A stretch of DNA of 64,000 nt from Phalacrocorax aristotelis (taxonomy: Eukaryota > Chordata > Aves > Suliformes > Phalacrocoracidae), in NCBI RefSeq assembly GCF_949628215.1, contig NC_134276.1, positions 31,064,226 to 31,128,225 on the forward strand, written 5' to 3'. Below are positions 1 through 45,204 of the stretch, piece by piece. Each line of letters opens with the position of its first letter. Position 1 is the stretch's first letter. The notes below the pieces were generated by a model that was not told the DNA's origin, did not search any database, and saw nothing but the letters and a program-made list of their open reading frames with translations. The position numbers and the translations under genes were made by a program.

Positions 1-2340
1 TTTGTTTTTTTAACAGATATATTATTTACATTGCTACTTTACCTTTTTTCCTTCTTAAAATGTTGACATGACTTTTAGTACACTACTTTTACTAGCATCT
101 GGGGTATAACATGCAGTCTCAAAATTCACAGCAAGTTTTCAAAAGCTCTTTCCTTGCACCTATGTTGTTTCCTGGGGCACATCACCTTCAGGAAAACGGT
201 GAGAAGCTCCATTAAGTTCCAGCACTAAAATGAGACTGAAATAATTTAATTAGGATGCATCTCCTGTGAGAAAGATGGCAGAGACTGTGAGATGTTCCTG
301 TGTGGCTGGAGCGCTAGCGGCTGTGAACCGGGCGGCTGCGGGACCGCAGCTCAGCAGGCTGCTGCCTGCTGGTGATGAGATCAAAGTGACAGGAAAAAGC
401 AGGGCCAGCCCTGAGGACTCAGTAAGGCACAGCCTGCCATAAGCCAGTCTGTGGCATTTTCAGCCTCTCCCTCTGGCTGAGGCCCCGATCTTCCCCAGAG
501 AGCTAACACTCGCTGGGGCACCCACTGTATTTTGCAAAGGACCCCTTCTCCTGCAACTTCCCTGCGTGAGTGCTTTCCCGTCAGCAGCAGCGCGTGAGCT
601 CCCATGCAGCGGTGGAGGTGGCTAATGGGATCTTCAGCTCTGCAAGGGGGGAGACCAAACAAGGTCATTTGTTACCTCTGCTGGTGGTGCTGGGGGGATA
701 GGTAGCAACACGAGCAATTTTTTTTTAATATGGGATGAAGATAGGGTGTAGGAAAGAACAACAAAAATATTGAGGCTGTTTTCTTAATCGAAGTCAGAAT
801 GGCATCAGATTGAATTAAGTCACAAGTGCTTTTTCCCAGTGAGCAAATATAGGAGAATAAAGGTCTCTCTAAGGGAAAAAGCCCAAGGGGAACCAAGGGG
901 CCAAAGCAGCACCTTCCTGCCAGGGCGTGGTGCCCATATCACCTGAAGCCCTGGGGTTGGCTGCAGCCGCCTCTACCAGGACATGTCCTCTGCTCCCCGG
1001 GCTGTTCCCATGCACTGTCTTTGAAGAGCTACTTTTTCTTGGGGGGCTCAGTGGACGTTGTCCCCATCCTTGCTGGGGCAGCTCTGGAGGCTTGGGGCTA
1101 CTTTCCCATGATTGCAGTCCAAAATGTGCTCTTCCATGCTGAGCTTCCCTTGCTTTGCTGGTCCATATCATCTTGCAGAAATGGGGCATCCTTGGGAATC
1201 GTCTGTCATATTTTGCCTCCGTATTGACCTTCCCTCAGGAAAAGGGGGAAGCTCTTTCTCCATCCTTGTGAAAGCTTAGTCCTGAGGCATGCGGCGCAGG
1301 TACCTTACAACTGGTGTGGTGCTGGACTCCTGCTCCAGCCCTGTACTGACCCAAACCTCGTGCCTGTGTTGGGGGATGGGCTTTTGGCATTGGTCTTCAT
1401 TTATGCTACTATCAAACAAAAGGACTACCGTTACCTGCTGTCAAAAGCCAGAAAATAAAAAGGTGTAAAGTGCGTGTCTTTGAGCAGAACAGACTCTCAC
1501 CTGATTGTACACCCCCAGGAAATGATGGCCCCAGCTCGGCTCTCAGCTAGTATTTTTCTTCCTGAGAAAACATCCAGTTTGGTCTTTCCAAAGTCCTTTC
1601 CCTCCATTATGAAACCTCACACAGGCCTGTGTGAGTTTGACCTCTCACTTCAGAAACCAGTGGCTTCACAACCCCGTCACAGTTTGGTTAAAAAGCAAAT
1701 ATGGCTCCTATGTCCAAGGCAAACCAGAGCGTTACCTCAGAGCCGCCGATCGCCAAGAGGGGTTTTTTGTACGAGTGGTTGTGGCCTATTGAAAACACCC
1801 TCATTGTCACGTCCAAATGGGGTTAGCCAGCACAGGCCAAAAAATATTAATAAAAATCTGAGGCCTTAGGGAGGATTTGAGAACAGTTCATCAGCTCTGG
1901 GAGCTCCACTCCAGGAAGACTGTTTCTCACAGCAACTAGCAGACAATATGTTGATGATGCCAGACTGGTTTAAAGCATTAGAGTTTTGGAGGTGATGGGT
2001 GTCAGATTGGGTCAGAATAGAGGTTTATGCTTCTGGTCTGACCACAGAAAGGCAGGCAGGGGTGCTGGCAGAGGGGGACACGCTTGCCGTGTTGGCGTTG
2101 ACATCACCTGTCACATTAGTTGGCTAATTTATCTTTTTTTTTCCCCCCTGTTTGCAGGAATTTTATGCGAATAGCATTGTGTGAAGTCTGAGGTGGGGGG
2201 ATGACATAGTCCCAGCCATGGATGCATCGTTGAGGTCTGTTGCATTAATGGGTGAAAAAAATTGGCAGAAAATAAACCCCCTTGTGATCCAGCTCATCCT
2301 CAGATGTCAGAGGTGCTGGGGGCAGCTGGGCTTAGATTCT
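1..2340. other. Intergenic sequence, no gene recognised
   Basis: I see no exon with a recognisable protein match on either strand. Open frames here are short, overlap on both strands and lack splice context. By synteny EBPL should lie to the left on the plus strand, but none of its conserved membrane-segment residues could be found, so it is probably outside the window. Confidence 0.5.
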
Positions 2341-2360
2341 GAGTGATACTGAATTCAGCA

Positions 2361-2805
2361 CTGTTAGTCCGTGACGGATTCACTAACAGTACGATCACTA
2401 TTAGTCTAGTTGTGCCCAATATCGCTTCATGGACAGATTCACTAACAGTGAAAGACAGGTTCCTGTTAGTCCATGAGGGATTCACTAAGAGGATGATCAC
2501 TGCTAGTCTAGTCACAGAATCATAGCATCATTAAGGTTGGAAAAGACCTCTAGGATCATCAAGTCCAACCATCAACCCAACACCACCACGTCTCTTAAAC
2601 GATGCCCTGAAGTGCCACGTCTACATGTCTTTTAAATACCTACAGGGACGGTGACTCCACCACCTCTCTGGGCAGCCTGTTCCAATGCCTGACCACTCCG
2701 TCAGTGAAGAAATTTTTCCTAATAGCCAACCTAAACCTCCCCTGATGCAGCTTGAAGCCATTTGTTGTGCCCAATAACTCTTCAGGGACAGATTCCCTAA
2801 TAGTG
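2361..2805. repeat. About 102-bp direct tandem duplication, second copy split by a CR1
   Basis: Copy A starts at 2361 and copy B at 2463, both with CTGTTAGTCC. Copy B runs to 2512, is interrupted by a CR1 (2513-2763), and resumes at 2764 with GTTGTGCCCAATA, which matches copy A at 2409. The shared downstream part ends near 2450 in copy A and 2805 in copy B. Inside each copy the motif GATTCACTAA recurs on a smaller scale. Confidence 0.75.
2513..2763 (-). mobile_element. CR1 LINE 3' fragment, minus sense
   Basis: The plus strand begins with CACAGAATCATAG and GGTTGGAAAAGACCTC, the reverse complement of the CR1 3' end. On the minus strand a remnant of the ORF2 C-terminus reads [18 protein letters not shown]. 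The copy is 5'-truncated at about 250 bp, as is usual for CR1. It sits inside the second unit of a tandem duplication, with at most a 2-bp (GT) repeat at the junctions. Confidence 0.92.
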
Positions 2806-4492
2806 CTGTTTATTGAAGCAACAGAAATACAGGTTCTTATCGGTTTGCTGGTGATAAATGCAATGTCTGCAAAGCACGTGCAAATATAAAGCGCTAAAAC
2901 ACAAAACACAAATTAACAAGCTTTTTCTCTAAATTTCCCGGGGAGTCACTCAGCATAACCAAGAGTTCGATTCTTACCCAACAGGCGTCCCTAGAGTGGG
3001 AAGAGAGGTTCAGCCCATCGACGGATCCCAGTAGTCCATGATGATCTCTTCTCCAATGTTTCTCTCTCTTGGGGTCATTCTTATACTATTTTATGTTTAG
3101 GTAGAGCTTGAGTGGCTCTAGTCATACATACTTTTATTATTGATTGATTCCTCGCTTTGATGTAAAGGTATAGATTCAGAGGAATTCAGAGCGCACGCTC
3201 AGTGAGGGGTGGTTGTACCTTGGAGGTGGGTAACTTTGGGATGGAGGTGTGTATTTTAGTATTATAATAAGGGTATAATGAGCAAAGTTCACCCACAGGT
3301 CATGATGTTACTGCGCTGGTCTGGGCATGGTTCCATGGTTCCATCCAGCCCCCGGATCTGCAGTGATTTATGGACCAGTTTGGCCATGAAGCCTTTGCTT
3401 CACTCCCTCCTCCCATTATCTCCCTTAGATTAGAACACCAAGCTACCCCAGTGTTCCCAGTATCTAAGAGTGCAGGTGGTGTTGCTTAGGGGACAATCAC
3501 TGAACCAACTTCCAGCGTGCCAGGCACATTCCACTCTGAAAGTTAACTTTTATGAAGTGTGGATATAACTTTAGCCTCAATAATTTCAGCCTCAATAATC
3601 TCACCCCCAATAATCATTCCGCAAGGTCCTAACCCAAATGCCAGCCTTCACCTGATGTTTTTAATGATAGCCGGACAGCAGACTCAGGGCTGCGGCTCAA
3701 GCAAATGCATCATGAAAAAATGAAGCACTGGAAAGTTTAGATGAAGGCCAGTTAATTAACCCTTTGAAGGCTGTAATGTCTTGAACTGTAGTTTGCCATT
3801 TGTCTTAGTCATAATTGCATGAGTGGTTTTTAATAACATTTGGCAAGGGTATTAATTTTTTAAGAGGTGGCGTCACATGTGGTTTTACTCCTCGTTTTTT
3901 CTTGGTGAGTTACATGTGGTGAATCTTTATAGGTGGTATTTCAGGGTTTCTTTATAAGGAGGACATTAATTTACAGCCATTAGGTGTATTAGTGATAATG
4001 AAGACATTCCACTGCATTATACAGCCTGCCTCCTAACAAAAGGGGCTTTTTTCAATTTTTTTTTTCATTTTGTTTTTGAAAATAAAGCTCTTCTTAGCTT
4101 TTTTAAAATTCTCATTGACCTTTCTTCCCCCAGGCCTTTCTCAGGTCTCTAGCTGCTGCCCTAACACTCTTCTCCCAGCATCACAGTGGTCACAGCTCCC
4201 TCTCACGTGCCCCATGGCTGCCTGTTCCCTGTTTAAATAGTTCATTGGCAACCATTCATGCCCTCACCCTGCAGCCCTGGGATCGCGTGGTTTCCCCTCT
4301 GATCTCAGGCCCTTCAGCAAGACCGTGGTGAAACCCATTAGAGAAGCTCCATCAGTAACTGCGGGGCAAATGCCATGTAGGCCCATCTGAAAACAACGAA
4401 ACAGTGCCAAGAGCAGAAATCAGCTAATGCGCAAGTAGAAACTGTTTTGTGTCGTGGATTGGCTGAAATGTGGAAGTTGTGAAGAGACCAGG

Positions 4493-4600
4493 GAAAAGGT
4501 GAATTGCTCTTCCTGTACTGGCAAAGAGAAGGAGAAAAGGTGACTCGTCCTTCCTGTACTGGTGAAAAGAGGAAAAGGTGACTTGCCTTTCCTGTACTGG
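4493..4600. repeat. Three-copy tandem repeat, period 38-41 bp
   Basis: Copies begin with GAAAAGGTGA at 4493, 4534 and 4572, and each ends with TTCCTGTACTGG or a close variant. The copies differ by a few substitutions and indels, so the array is not very recent. A minus-strand open frame crosses the array but reflects the repeat only. Confidence 0.85.
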
Positions 4601-5089
4601 TTTTTTAACGTTGGTTGGTTTTTTTCCAGCTCGCTGCTTTCCTCCTCTCTGGGGGCAGCCGGAAAACTCCTTGTCACAAATCAAGAAATAAATTTGCTCT
4701 CAGTTCATAGTAATGAAAAAAGTTTGTTAAAGCTGCTTTAAAAAACAATCCCACAGAAACGTTAGTAAATCAGTGAGTAATGAGCTGTGTCCTTTCATAA
4801 ACAGTGTGAAAGATAACCAAAGTGTCTCAGTGTCCTCAAAAGAGGCAGCAGGACCCGGAGGCAGCTCCTGCTGTAGTGATCCCTGCAGAGCAGAGACGGG
4901 ATGGGAGGTCCCAGGGCTGGAGGAGCTGGTGGCCCTGAGCAAGGAGGCTGCTCTGACAGCTCCAGGCAAGGGCAGATACTTGCCAGTATGACTCGTCTCA
5001 GTGGGGTGGTGACTGGGAAGATTAATGCACAACTGTGGATTTTGGCTATGTTACTGTAAAGGTTAATACATACCAGAGTGCCTCTGAAG

Positions 5090-5210
5090 GTCTTGGGTTG
5101 TTGACCCTCCATCCTTGGAGACATTAAAAACTGCTGCACCAGGCCTTAAGCAACCTGATCTAAGCAGAGCATCGGACCAGATGTCCCTTCCAAACCTTGC
5201 TATCCTATGA
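5090..5210 (+). mobile_element. Old CR1 LINE 3' fragment, plus sense
   Basis: The order of segments CATCCTTGGAGACATT, AGCAACCTGATCTA, and TGTCCCTTCCAAACCTTG matches the final 120 bases of CR1 elements. It is more diverged than the other CR1 copies here, and the terminal ATTCTATG tail has decayed. Confidence 0.8.
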
Positions 5211-7274
5211 GTCAGCCACTTTTGCCAATACATTTAGCTCATAACCACCAGATTCAGGATCATGAGAAGCAGACCACATTAACAACTAACTACTGACCAG
5301 GTCAGTCAAAGAGAGCTGATGAAACTGTAGGAAGCTACTAGCAGAGTTTGGAGGTGGGAGGCCAATTATAACCAAGGTGGTGGTGGAAAAAAACATCAGT
5401 GAAACTATTTGCAAGCAATACTTGCCCTTTATAAAGAGAGCCAAATAAATACTTGTTGCTGAAATAAAAAAAAAAAGGGAAATAAAAGAGAAACAGCCTG
5501 CTGTTCCAAATATTTCTTTTTGGCCCTGAGACATCTGACATCAGGGATAGCAAGTGGATGGACTCAGCATGCAGGAAAGCTGCTAAAAAGGGATCTTGAG
5601 CAACCAGAGTGGGCTCTGGGGCCGATGACCCAAAGGATACTTCAAATTTGTGAGGAACCTGCAACAAGGGAAGTGTCCTAAGGATTTTTCTTTTGCCTGC
5701 TACTAAGAGAGAAGCTGTGTTATTCTAGAAATCAGCGCAGAGGCTGTTACACCTGTCACACCCCCAGGAAGATGGAAACTGTAAGTCTGAGGGTGCCCTC
5801 CTGGGTGGAGTCTGTAAGTGCAGATGTTTAAGGCATTAATACTGCTTCACAGCGCAGAGGCTCTCCTGCAGAATTACCAAGAAAAAGAGGCAACAAACTT
5901 CCCTCCCTAGAGCTGGCTTCTTCCTGCAAACCTCCACGCTGCTCCCTTTGAACAGGGCAGGAGTTTTGACACTGAAGCACTTAAGTGCCGTTGGGCGAGC
6001 ATCCTGCAAGCATGTGATTACAGAAGTGCAGGGCTCATTAGACTCACTTGTTTTAACATGCTTTCCAATGCAGGAGAAACGAGAGAATAATTAGAAGTAA
6101 ACTCTCTGTTGCTGTTTCATACATTTTGACCCAGCATCATTTTGACAGTCTCGAACAATAGCATAAATGAGCTGAATAATGTGACCGAACATCTAGAAAA
6201 GTCTTATTCCAGAAAACAAGGATGGTAAATCACATGATGCCCCATGAGATGGGGTATTTTGCCAAGCTACTGCTCTAGGGGAAGTGAGAGCACTTTCATA
6301 ACCGGGATGTTGCTTCATCAGTTTCGGGCATTCAGGGTTTCCTACTGCCAAGAACCTCCTACCTCACTATTTTAATTTTTAATTGGTGATATCTACCAAA
6401 GGCTGGTGGTTACCTCTGTTTGCTGCCAGAGGAGACTATTTTTTCTCTTTAATGGGCTCGGAAAACACTCATGGGGAAAAGGGACGACTTCAGTGCCTTT
6501 TTTAACCACCAATCCCATAATGTCAAACACACACATCAAGAGCCATATAAGAGCAAAACATCGTCAGGACAACCCTTCAGTCTGTGTTGGGTTTAAACTA
6601 TTGCTGATCCCCCACCCTAATGTACAATACTCAGCTTTGCACCACATGAGATGCTAGACTGAAACACTGGTGAACTGAATAAAGAGAATATTTTTGGCGT
6701 GGCAATATGACACAGAGCCTTTTGCGTTGTGCCTCTAGGACTGCTGTTCAAACCGGCTGGATGGGCCCCTGAGAAGATGTGGCTTTTTCACGTACTGGCA
6801 GCCAGGCTGCATAGATGACCTGAGTTCATTCATCTCTGTCTAGGTACTAGCACGTCTGCTGTCTCACAAAATATGCTTGGTCCACTTCTGACAGTAAAAT
6901 ACCCAACACATGCATTGGAGACTTGTGTGTTAGAAGCAAAGATGACCACCTACAATAAGCCAAAGGCAGATCAACATGCCTATGTTAACTGCAAAGATTT
7001 AAAGATGTGATTTTATCCTCCTTCCCATGCACACAGCTTTGTCATATAATCCATTATATGATTCAGTGCTGTTTGAGCATACTCATAAACATGATCACTT
7101 AGGCCAGATCAACACTGGAGTACTATTTTATAGCATATAATAGTTCTTATATATTAACACAGCTAAAAAAGATGTGACTTTTTCCACTGGGAAGGATTTA
7201 TTTTATTAAGACCTTCCTATAAATACCATATTCTGTTTCTTCATGACTGTTTAAACCTTGTTTTCCATCTGCTT

Positions 7275-7350
7275 CCTTCTATGAAATGAGGCTAATCAGC
7301 ACCAGTAACAGCCTTCTATGAAATGAGGCTAATAACAGCACCAGTAACAG
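7275..7350. repeat. Two-copy tandem duplication, 37 and 39 bp
   Basis: CCTTCTATGAAATGAGGCTA occurs at 7275 and again at 7312, each followed by a CAGCACCAGTAACAG segment. The second unit has two extra bases. The near identity suggests a recent slippage or duplication event. Confidence 0.9.
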
Positions 7351-7925
7351 CTGGATGATGAATTCCTTCACGACTGTAAAATGCTCTGGTATGAACAGAA
7401 GTGGATTTCACCATGTGTTTCTGCTTGGAGTTTCTAGGTTGAATAAGTTCTTCCTTGAAAGCAGCTGACTTCTGCTGCCCAAAAATTTTGTGTCCTTTCG
7501 CTCCCCTTCCCCCACCACCTTCATTCATTTCATAATGAAGTAGGGACTACAATGAAATTTCTTAATTTTAACCCTAAATAACAGAATTTTGGGTACAGAG
7601 AGCCCTTGGGCATGTATTTTTAGGTCTTTCCAATGGTAGGTTCAGCAGAATCGGACAAAGACCATCACTGCAACAAGGGACCCAGCCCCATCTTGAGCTG
7701 CCAGGGGCATTTCGACTGCCTCAGATGCAGTTGAGACCCCTTTGGTTACCTGCCTGCCTGTGCCCAGAGGTGCTCACGGTTACCAGTCATCACCCATAGA
7801 GTGGTCTCATCCAGTTTCAGAAAGTCTGAGAGATGGGGCTTTGTCTTGGCTGTTCAGGCAGACATGAGGATATTTAGAGGTTGACAGGCCATGCAGACGT
7901 GTTTCCAAGCATCTAGAAATCAGAT

Positions 7926-7931
7926 TTTATT
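7926..7931 (-). terminator. ARL11: Possible ARL11 poly(A) signal
   Basis: The minus strand reads AATAAA about 740 bases after the ARL11 stop codon, giving a 3' UTR of plausible length. It was chosen only because it is a suitably placed hexamer; nothing else supports it. Confidence 0.3.
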
Positions 7932-8673
7932 TCTATTTAAATATAATCCAAGGAGAATGAGGTACCATTTTAATGAAATCAGTATTTGATAAAAATAACA
8001 AATGGAAAAGAAAGACCCAAACCAAGAAATACAGAGATTAATATATACGCATCCTTGAACTGCATTACGCCATCCAACCCTGACTCACATCCATGGCTCA
8101 AAGATTATACCTGTATATACCGCTTTAAAACCAATTTGCTGGCAGCTGTTTGAAGTCCTGTGTTTATGCTGCTTCGTTCAGCCATTCCCTTTTAGCAGCT
8201 GCTGCTTTTCCAGCTGATGAACGTGTGAGTCGAGCTAAGCGAGAAGCAGCATGGGACACAAACACCCCCCCATGGGGATCACCCCATCAGGATAGCTGCA
8301 TCGGGGCTGGGAGCTGTGGAAAGAATATAATCCCCTCTGCCCCTTGTGCATATCTCTGATATAATTTATACTGTTCTGGCAAAAAGCATCCCTGCTGAAG
8401 CACTGGACGTGCACATAGTGGATGAACAGAGCCTGGCAACTGCAGGACAAGCTGTGGCCGGTGACAAGAGTCCAAGAGATGGAGCCAAAAATGCTCCATG
8501 GTGGGAGTTTTGCTCTGAGGTCTTCCTGGTGGGTTTCAGTGGCGAGTGGCTGGGTGTTTTTCAGTATGGCATGTGCCAACCGCAGGTCCACTCATTTTAG
8601 GAGGCACCTGGAGGCTGGGATCCTCCACAGCAAACCTGAAGGCAGTGATGAGTGTGAAGGGTCCGTTCGAGGT

Positions 8674-17800
<9,127 letters not shown>

Positions 17801-17882
17801 CGACTGGCTAAAAACCTTTGAAGGGAGAGAATTCTTTATGTGACTGTGTTAGAAGACCGTCAGCGCTATCTCCGGCAACCGG

Positions 17883-17981
17883 CTGGTTACAGGCGCTGGC
17901 CTGGTTACAGCACGGATCATGCCACAGCCCGGCGAGATTCTGCTCGATTACGGCCAGGGCGGGAAGCTTGGGCTGGTTACA
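17883..17981 (+). repeat. Three dispersed CTGGTTACA motifs upstream of the CpG island
   Basis: The nine-base motif CTGGTTACA occurs at 17883, 17901 and 17973 in the same orientation, within 100 bases at the left shoulder of the RCBTB1 CpG island. No transcription-factor identity is claimed. Confidence 0.6.
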
Positions 17982-18309
17982 ACCCCACCTCATTTCCCCC
18001 TCGGTTTCCCTCCAGCGAGGACAGAAAACTGCCATCCGGCATTGCCTGCCCCTGCCGCGACCTCACCGAGCGAAACCAGCCCCCAGGAGATGCTCGCTGG
18101 GTCCGGTCCGCCACGCAGCCCCGCCCCGGAACCTCATAGGAGTCCGAGGCGCGACAGGACCAGCTCCCGGACCCGCCTGCCGCGATGCCGGGACGGGACG
18201 GGAGTGTCTAGGACAGGGAGGGGCCCCGGCCGCTCCCCACTCACGGCGGCGCCTCAGGAGAGAGGAGAGGCGGCTCGCGCCCCAGGCGGGCGGGCGGGCG
18301 GGCGAAGGA

Positions 18310-18492
18310 GGGAGTCACACGACCATGCTTACAGCGTCCAATGGGCGGTGGGGGAAGGGGGAGCGCCACCCACCGCCGGCCACGTGACGGCGCGCGCAAG
18401 CGGTCCGGCAGGAGGGGGGCTTCCCTCACCCCGAGGCTTGGTGTCACATGACGCGCTTCTCTGCCCATCCCACCCCCGCCGCTATCACGTGG
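18310..18492. promoter_or_regulatory. RCBTB1: Cluster of E-box-like motifs in the RCBTB1 promoter
   Basis: Two CACGTG cores lie at 18381-18386 (GGCCACGTGACGG) and 18486-18491 (TATCACGTGGGCC). A variant TCACATGAC lies at 18444-18452 and TCACACGAC near 18314. CACGTG flanked by TCA/GAC is the class bound by USF and TFE3/TFEB/MITF proteins. Binding is inferred from the motif only. Confidence 0.5.
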
Positions 18493-18542
18493 GCCGTGCC
18501 GGCGCGCGCTGCGCACCCCTGCCGGCCCCCTTTGACGCGCAG

Positions 18543-18661
18543 TGGAGGGGTAGGAGCCCAACGGCCGTAACGGTCCTAGCGGACCAGCGGTCCCGGCGCT
18601 GGCGGGGCACCTCGGAGGCAGCGGGAGCGCCCAGCCCGCCGGGGGATGTGGCAGTGGCCGG
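18543..18661 (+). other. RCBTB1: Probable RCBTB1 non-coding exon 1
   Basis: A strong donor, CCGG followed by GTGAGGAGG, sits at 18662 inside the CpG island. The first coding exon has an acceptor upstream of its ATG, so at least one 5' UTR exon is needed. The transcription start is not known and the left limit is arbitrary. Confidence 0.45.
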
Positions 18662-43583
<24,922 letters not shown>

Positions 43584-44390
43584 AATGAGGCTGTAAGTTA
43601 CACGTGTCTGTAGGGTTTTTTGCAGTTGTAACAGGATGTCGTAACTGTCCGGGTGGAAGCAAGCTGTTACCTGTTCTCTTGTACCAGAAAGGCCACAGGG
43701 AAAACAAATGTTTCCAGTGCTCAGGAGCGAACTGTTCTAAAACCATCAAGCAAAATATTCGCTTGCATTTAGCAAACCTGGATGGTGGAGCCAGCCCAAG
43801 ATCCCAGACAGAGAGAGGAAAGGCTGCAGGGTGCAACGGACGCCAGCCGGTGTTAAGGACTCGCCTTTTTAGCCTAGGAATTCTCAGATCTAGCACCACT
43901 TGTTAATGATTTCAATGTACTTCCTGAGGTTGGAGAATAGTCTCACCTGAGCCACTGAATGATGTCACTTAAATCACTAACTCCCTGGGATTACAGAGGA
44001 GCAAATGGCGTGGATATCTCTTACTGCATCTGCGTGACTGTGAATGAATTTGCCATTTGCTGTGTCTAATTAACCAAGTGTATTTGGTGCTTAGAAAAGT
44101 GCAAAAATACTATATCCTCAAAGCCTGTGCAAGTGATGTGGAAGAAAGGGGTAGCTAGCCAATCTGATTGGAAGTAAATCTCTATATTTGGGTATTCCTT
44201 AATATAAGTTGTAGCATGTACTTTGTGTAATCTGTTCAAGCGATAGTTGTAATGGTTAATGATAAAAATTCCATCTGCAGTGACTTCAGATTACACTGGT
44301 TCCCCTGGAGGGGCAGGGAAAGTGGGGGTTTTGCATTTAAGTGTTGTACAAATTTAAACTCTATGTAATAAAATTTACTCTTTTTTTTGT
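43584..44390 (+). other. RCBTB1: RCBTB1 3' UTR
   Basis: The stretch runs from the TGA to about 18 bases beyond an AATAAA. A T/G-rich element (CTCTTTTTTTTGTACCTGTT) follows the hexamer, as expected for a real cleavage site. An open frame at 43604-43906 lies inside this UTR and is not considered a gene. Confidence 0.8.
44367..44372 (+). terminator. RCBTB1: RCBTB1 poly(A) signal
   Basis: AATAAA about 780 bases after the stop codon, followed by a T-rich downstream element. Confidence 0.85.
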
Positions 44391-45204
44391 ACCTGTTCAC
44401 TCTAACTTCTTTGTACTTCGAAGAAAACTGCAAGCTTTTTGTGTTACATACAGCCTACAAGTTGCTTTAATTAAAACAACTTGAAAACCCAAACCCAACC
44501 CAACACCTGTTTTTGCTGTGCATGTTTAAGGTGCTACCCCCTACCAAATACAGGGTAGAGCAGAGAACCTGGAACTTCAGAGCTGAAGTTTAGGTTAATG
44601 TCTGGTCTAATTTGGGGGTTATGACTTTGCTAAGCTTTGCAAAGCCTAGAGGTTTGTAGTGGTGCTAGACGCAGGGAGCTGCTGGAGTGGGGCCTGGGGT
44701 AGGCTGACAGGCACCTCCAAAGGTGTCGTAAACGTTTCTTAACAAACAACTTGGTTTGGATGGGAAACGCCAGGCCAAAACTCTAGCTTTGTGGGGGGGA
44801 ACAGGTAAATCCATGCTCTGTGGTAATAGGCTTTTGGTTTAGGTGGGCCGGTTCTAGGCTGAGTAGTGCCCGAGTCCTTGGCTCAAGCAGTAAAGGGCTG
44901 TGGGCCTACTCCTGGCCAGCCAGCAGGCCTGTGCTAAGCAAGTAAAAATACTAGTTTTTTGTTCTGTGAGGCACAGATACTCGTTGTACCCCCCAGAGCT
45001 TCTGTTTTGAAAGTCGTTATTCTGTGCTAATAGATCTCCACCTTCATACAGAATGAGCTCCATTTAAAAATTTTTACTAGTCAGAGGGCGCGTACAGCTG
45101 TTTGAGCAGGATCGTGCTGCAACACACGCTGCTTGCTACCAAGGGGCACTGTGACAGCACAACCCCTCCTCTGCCACGCCTGGTGCAACAGGACTAAAGA
45201 CACA
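44391..45204. other. Tail-to-tail gap between RCBTB1 and PHF11
   Basis: About 0.8 kb separates the poly(A) sites of two convergent genes. No exon or repeat was recognised. Longer alternative 3' ends of either gene could overlap here. Confidence 0.6.

Larger units (their letters stand above)
2341..3540 (-). mobile_element. Probable solo LTR-like fossil (endogenous retrovirus kin), limits approximate
   Basis: Read on the minus strand, this stretch has an A/T-rich TATA-like segment near 3080-3105 and an AATAAA at 2808-2813 about 280 bases downstream, the spacing expected of U3-R-U5. The downstream end holds a short tandem duplication and a CR1 insertion. No internal coding region is attached, so if it is an LTR it is a solo one. 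Family is undetermined and the edges are guesses. It looks old, because an already aged CR1 sits inside it. It could instead be another kind of unclassified interspersed repeat. Confidence 0.35.
3541..7925. other. Intergenic sequence between the LTR-like fossil and ARL11
   Basis: No convincing exon is visible. The stretch holds a three-copy minisatellite, an old CR1 tail, and a two-copy local duplication, listed separately. The rest looks like unique, A/T-rich avian intergenic DNA. Confidence 0.5.

Noticed and set aside
4420-4684. Minus-strand open frames over the 4.5-kb tandem array as a repeat-containing protein
   Set aside because: Their periodic residues only mirror the DNA minisatellite and there is no start, splice or family context.
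1-8000. Search for the EBPL gene expected next to ARL11
   Set aside because: No segment resembling the EBPL membrane protein was found on either strand, so it is not annotated and is presumed to lie left of the window.
43604-43906. 100-residue plus-strand open frame after the RCBTB1 stop
   Set aside because: It lies wholly within the RCBTB1 3' UTR, has an antisense open frame opposite and no recognisable domain.
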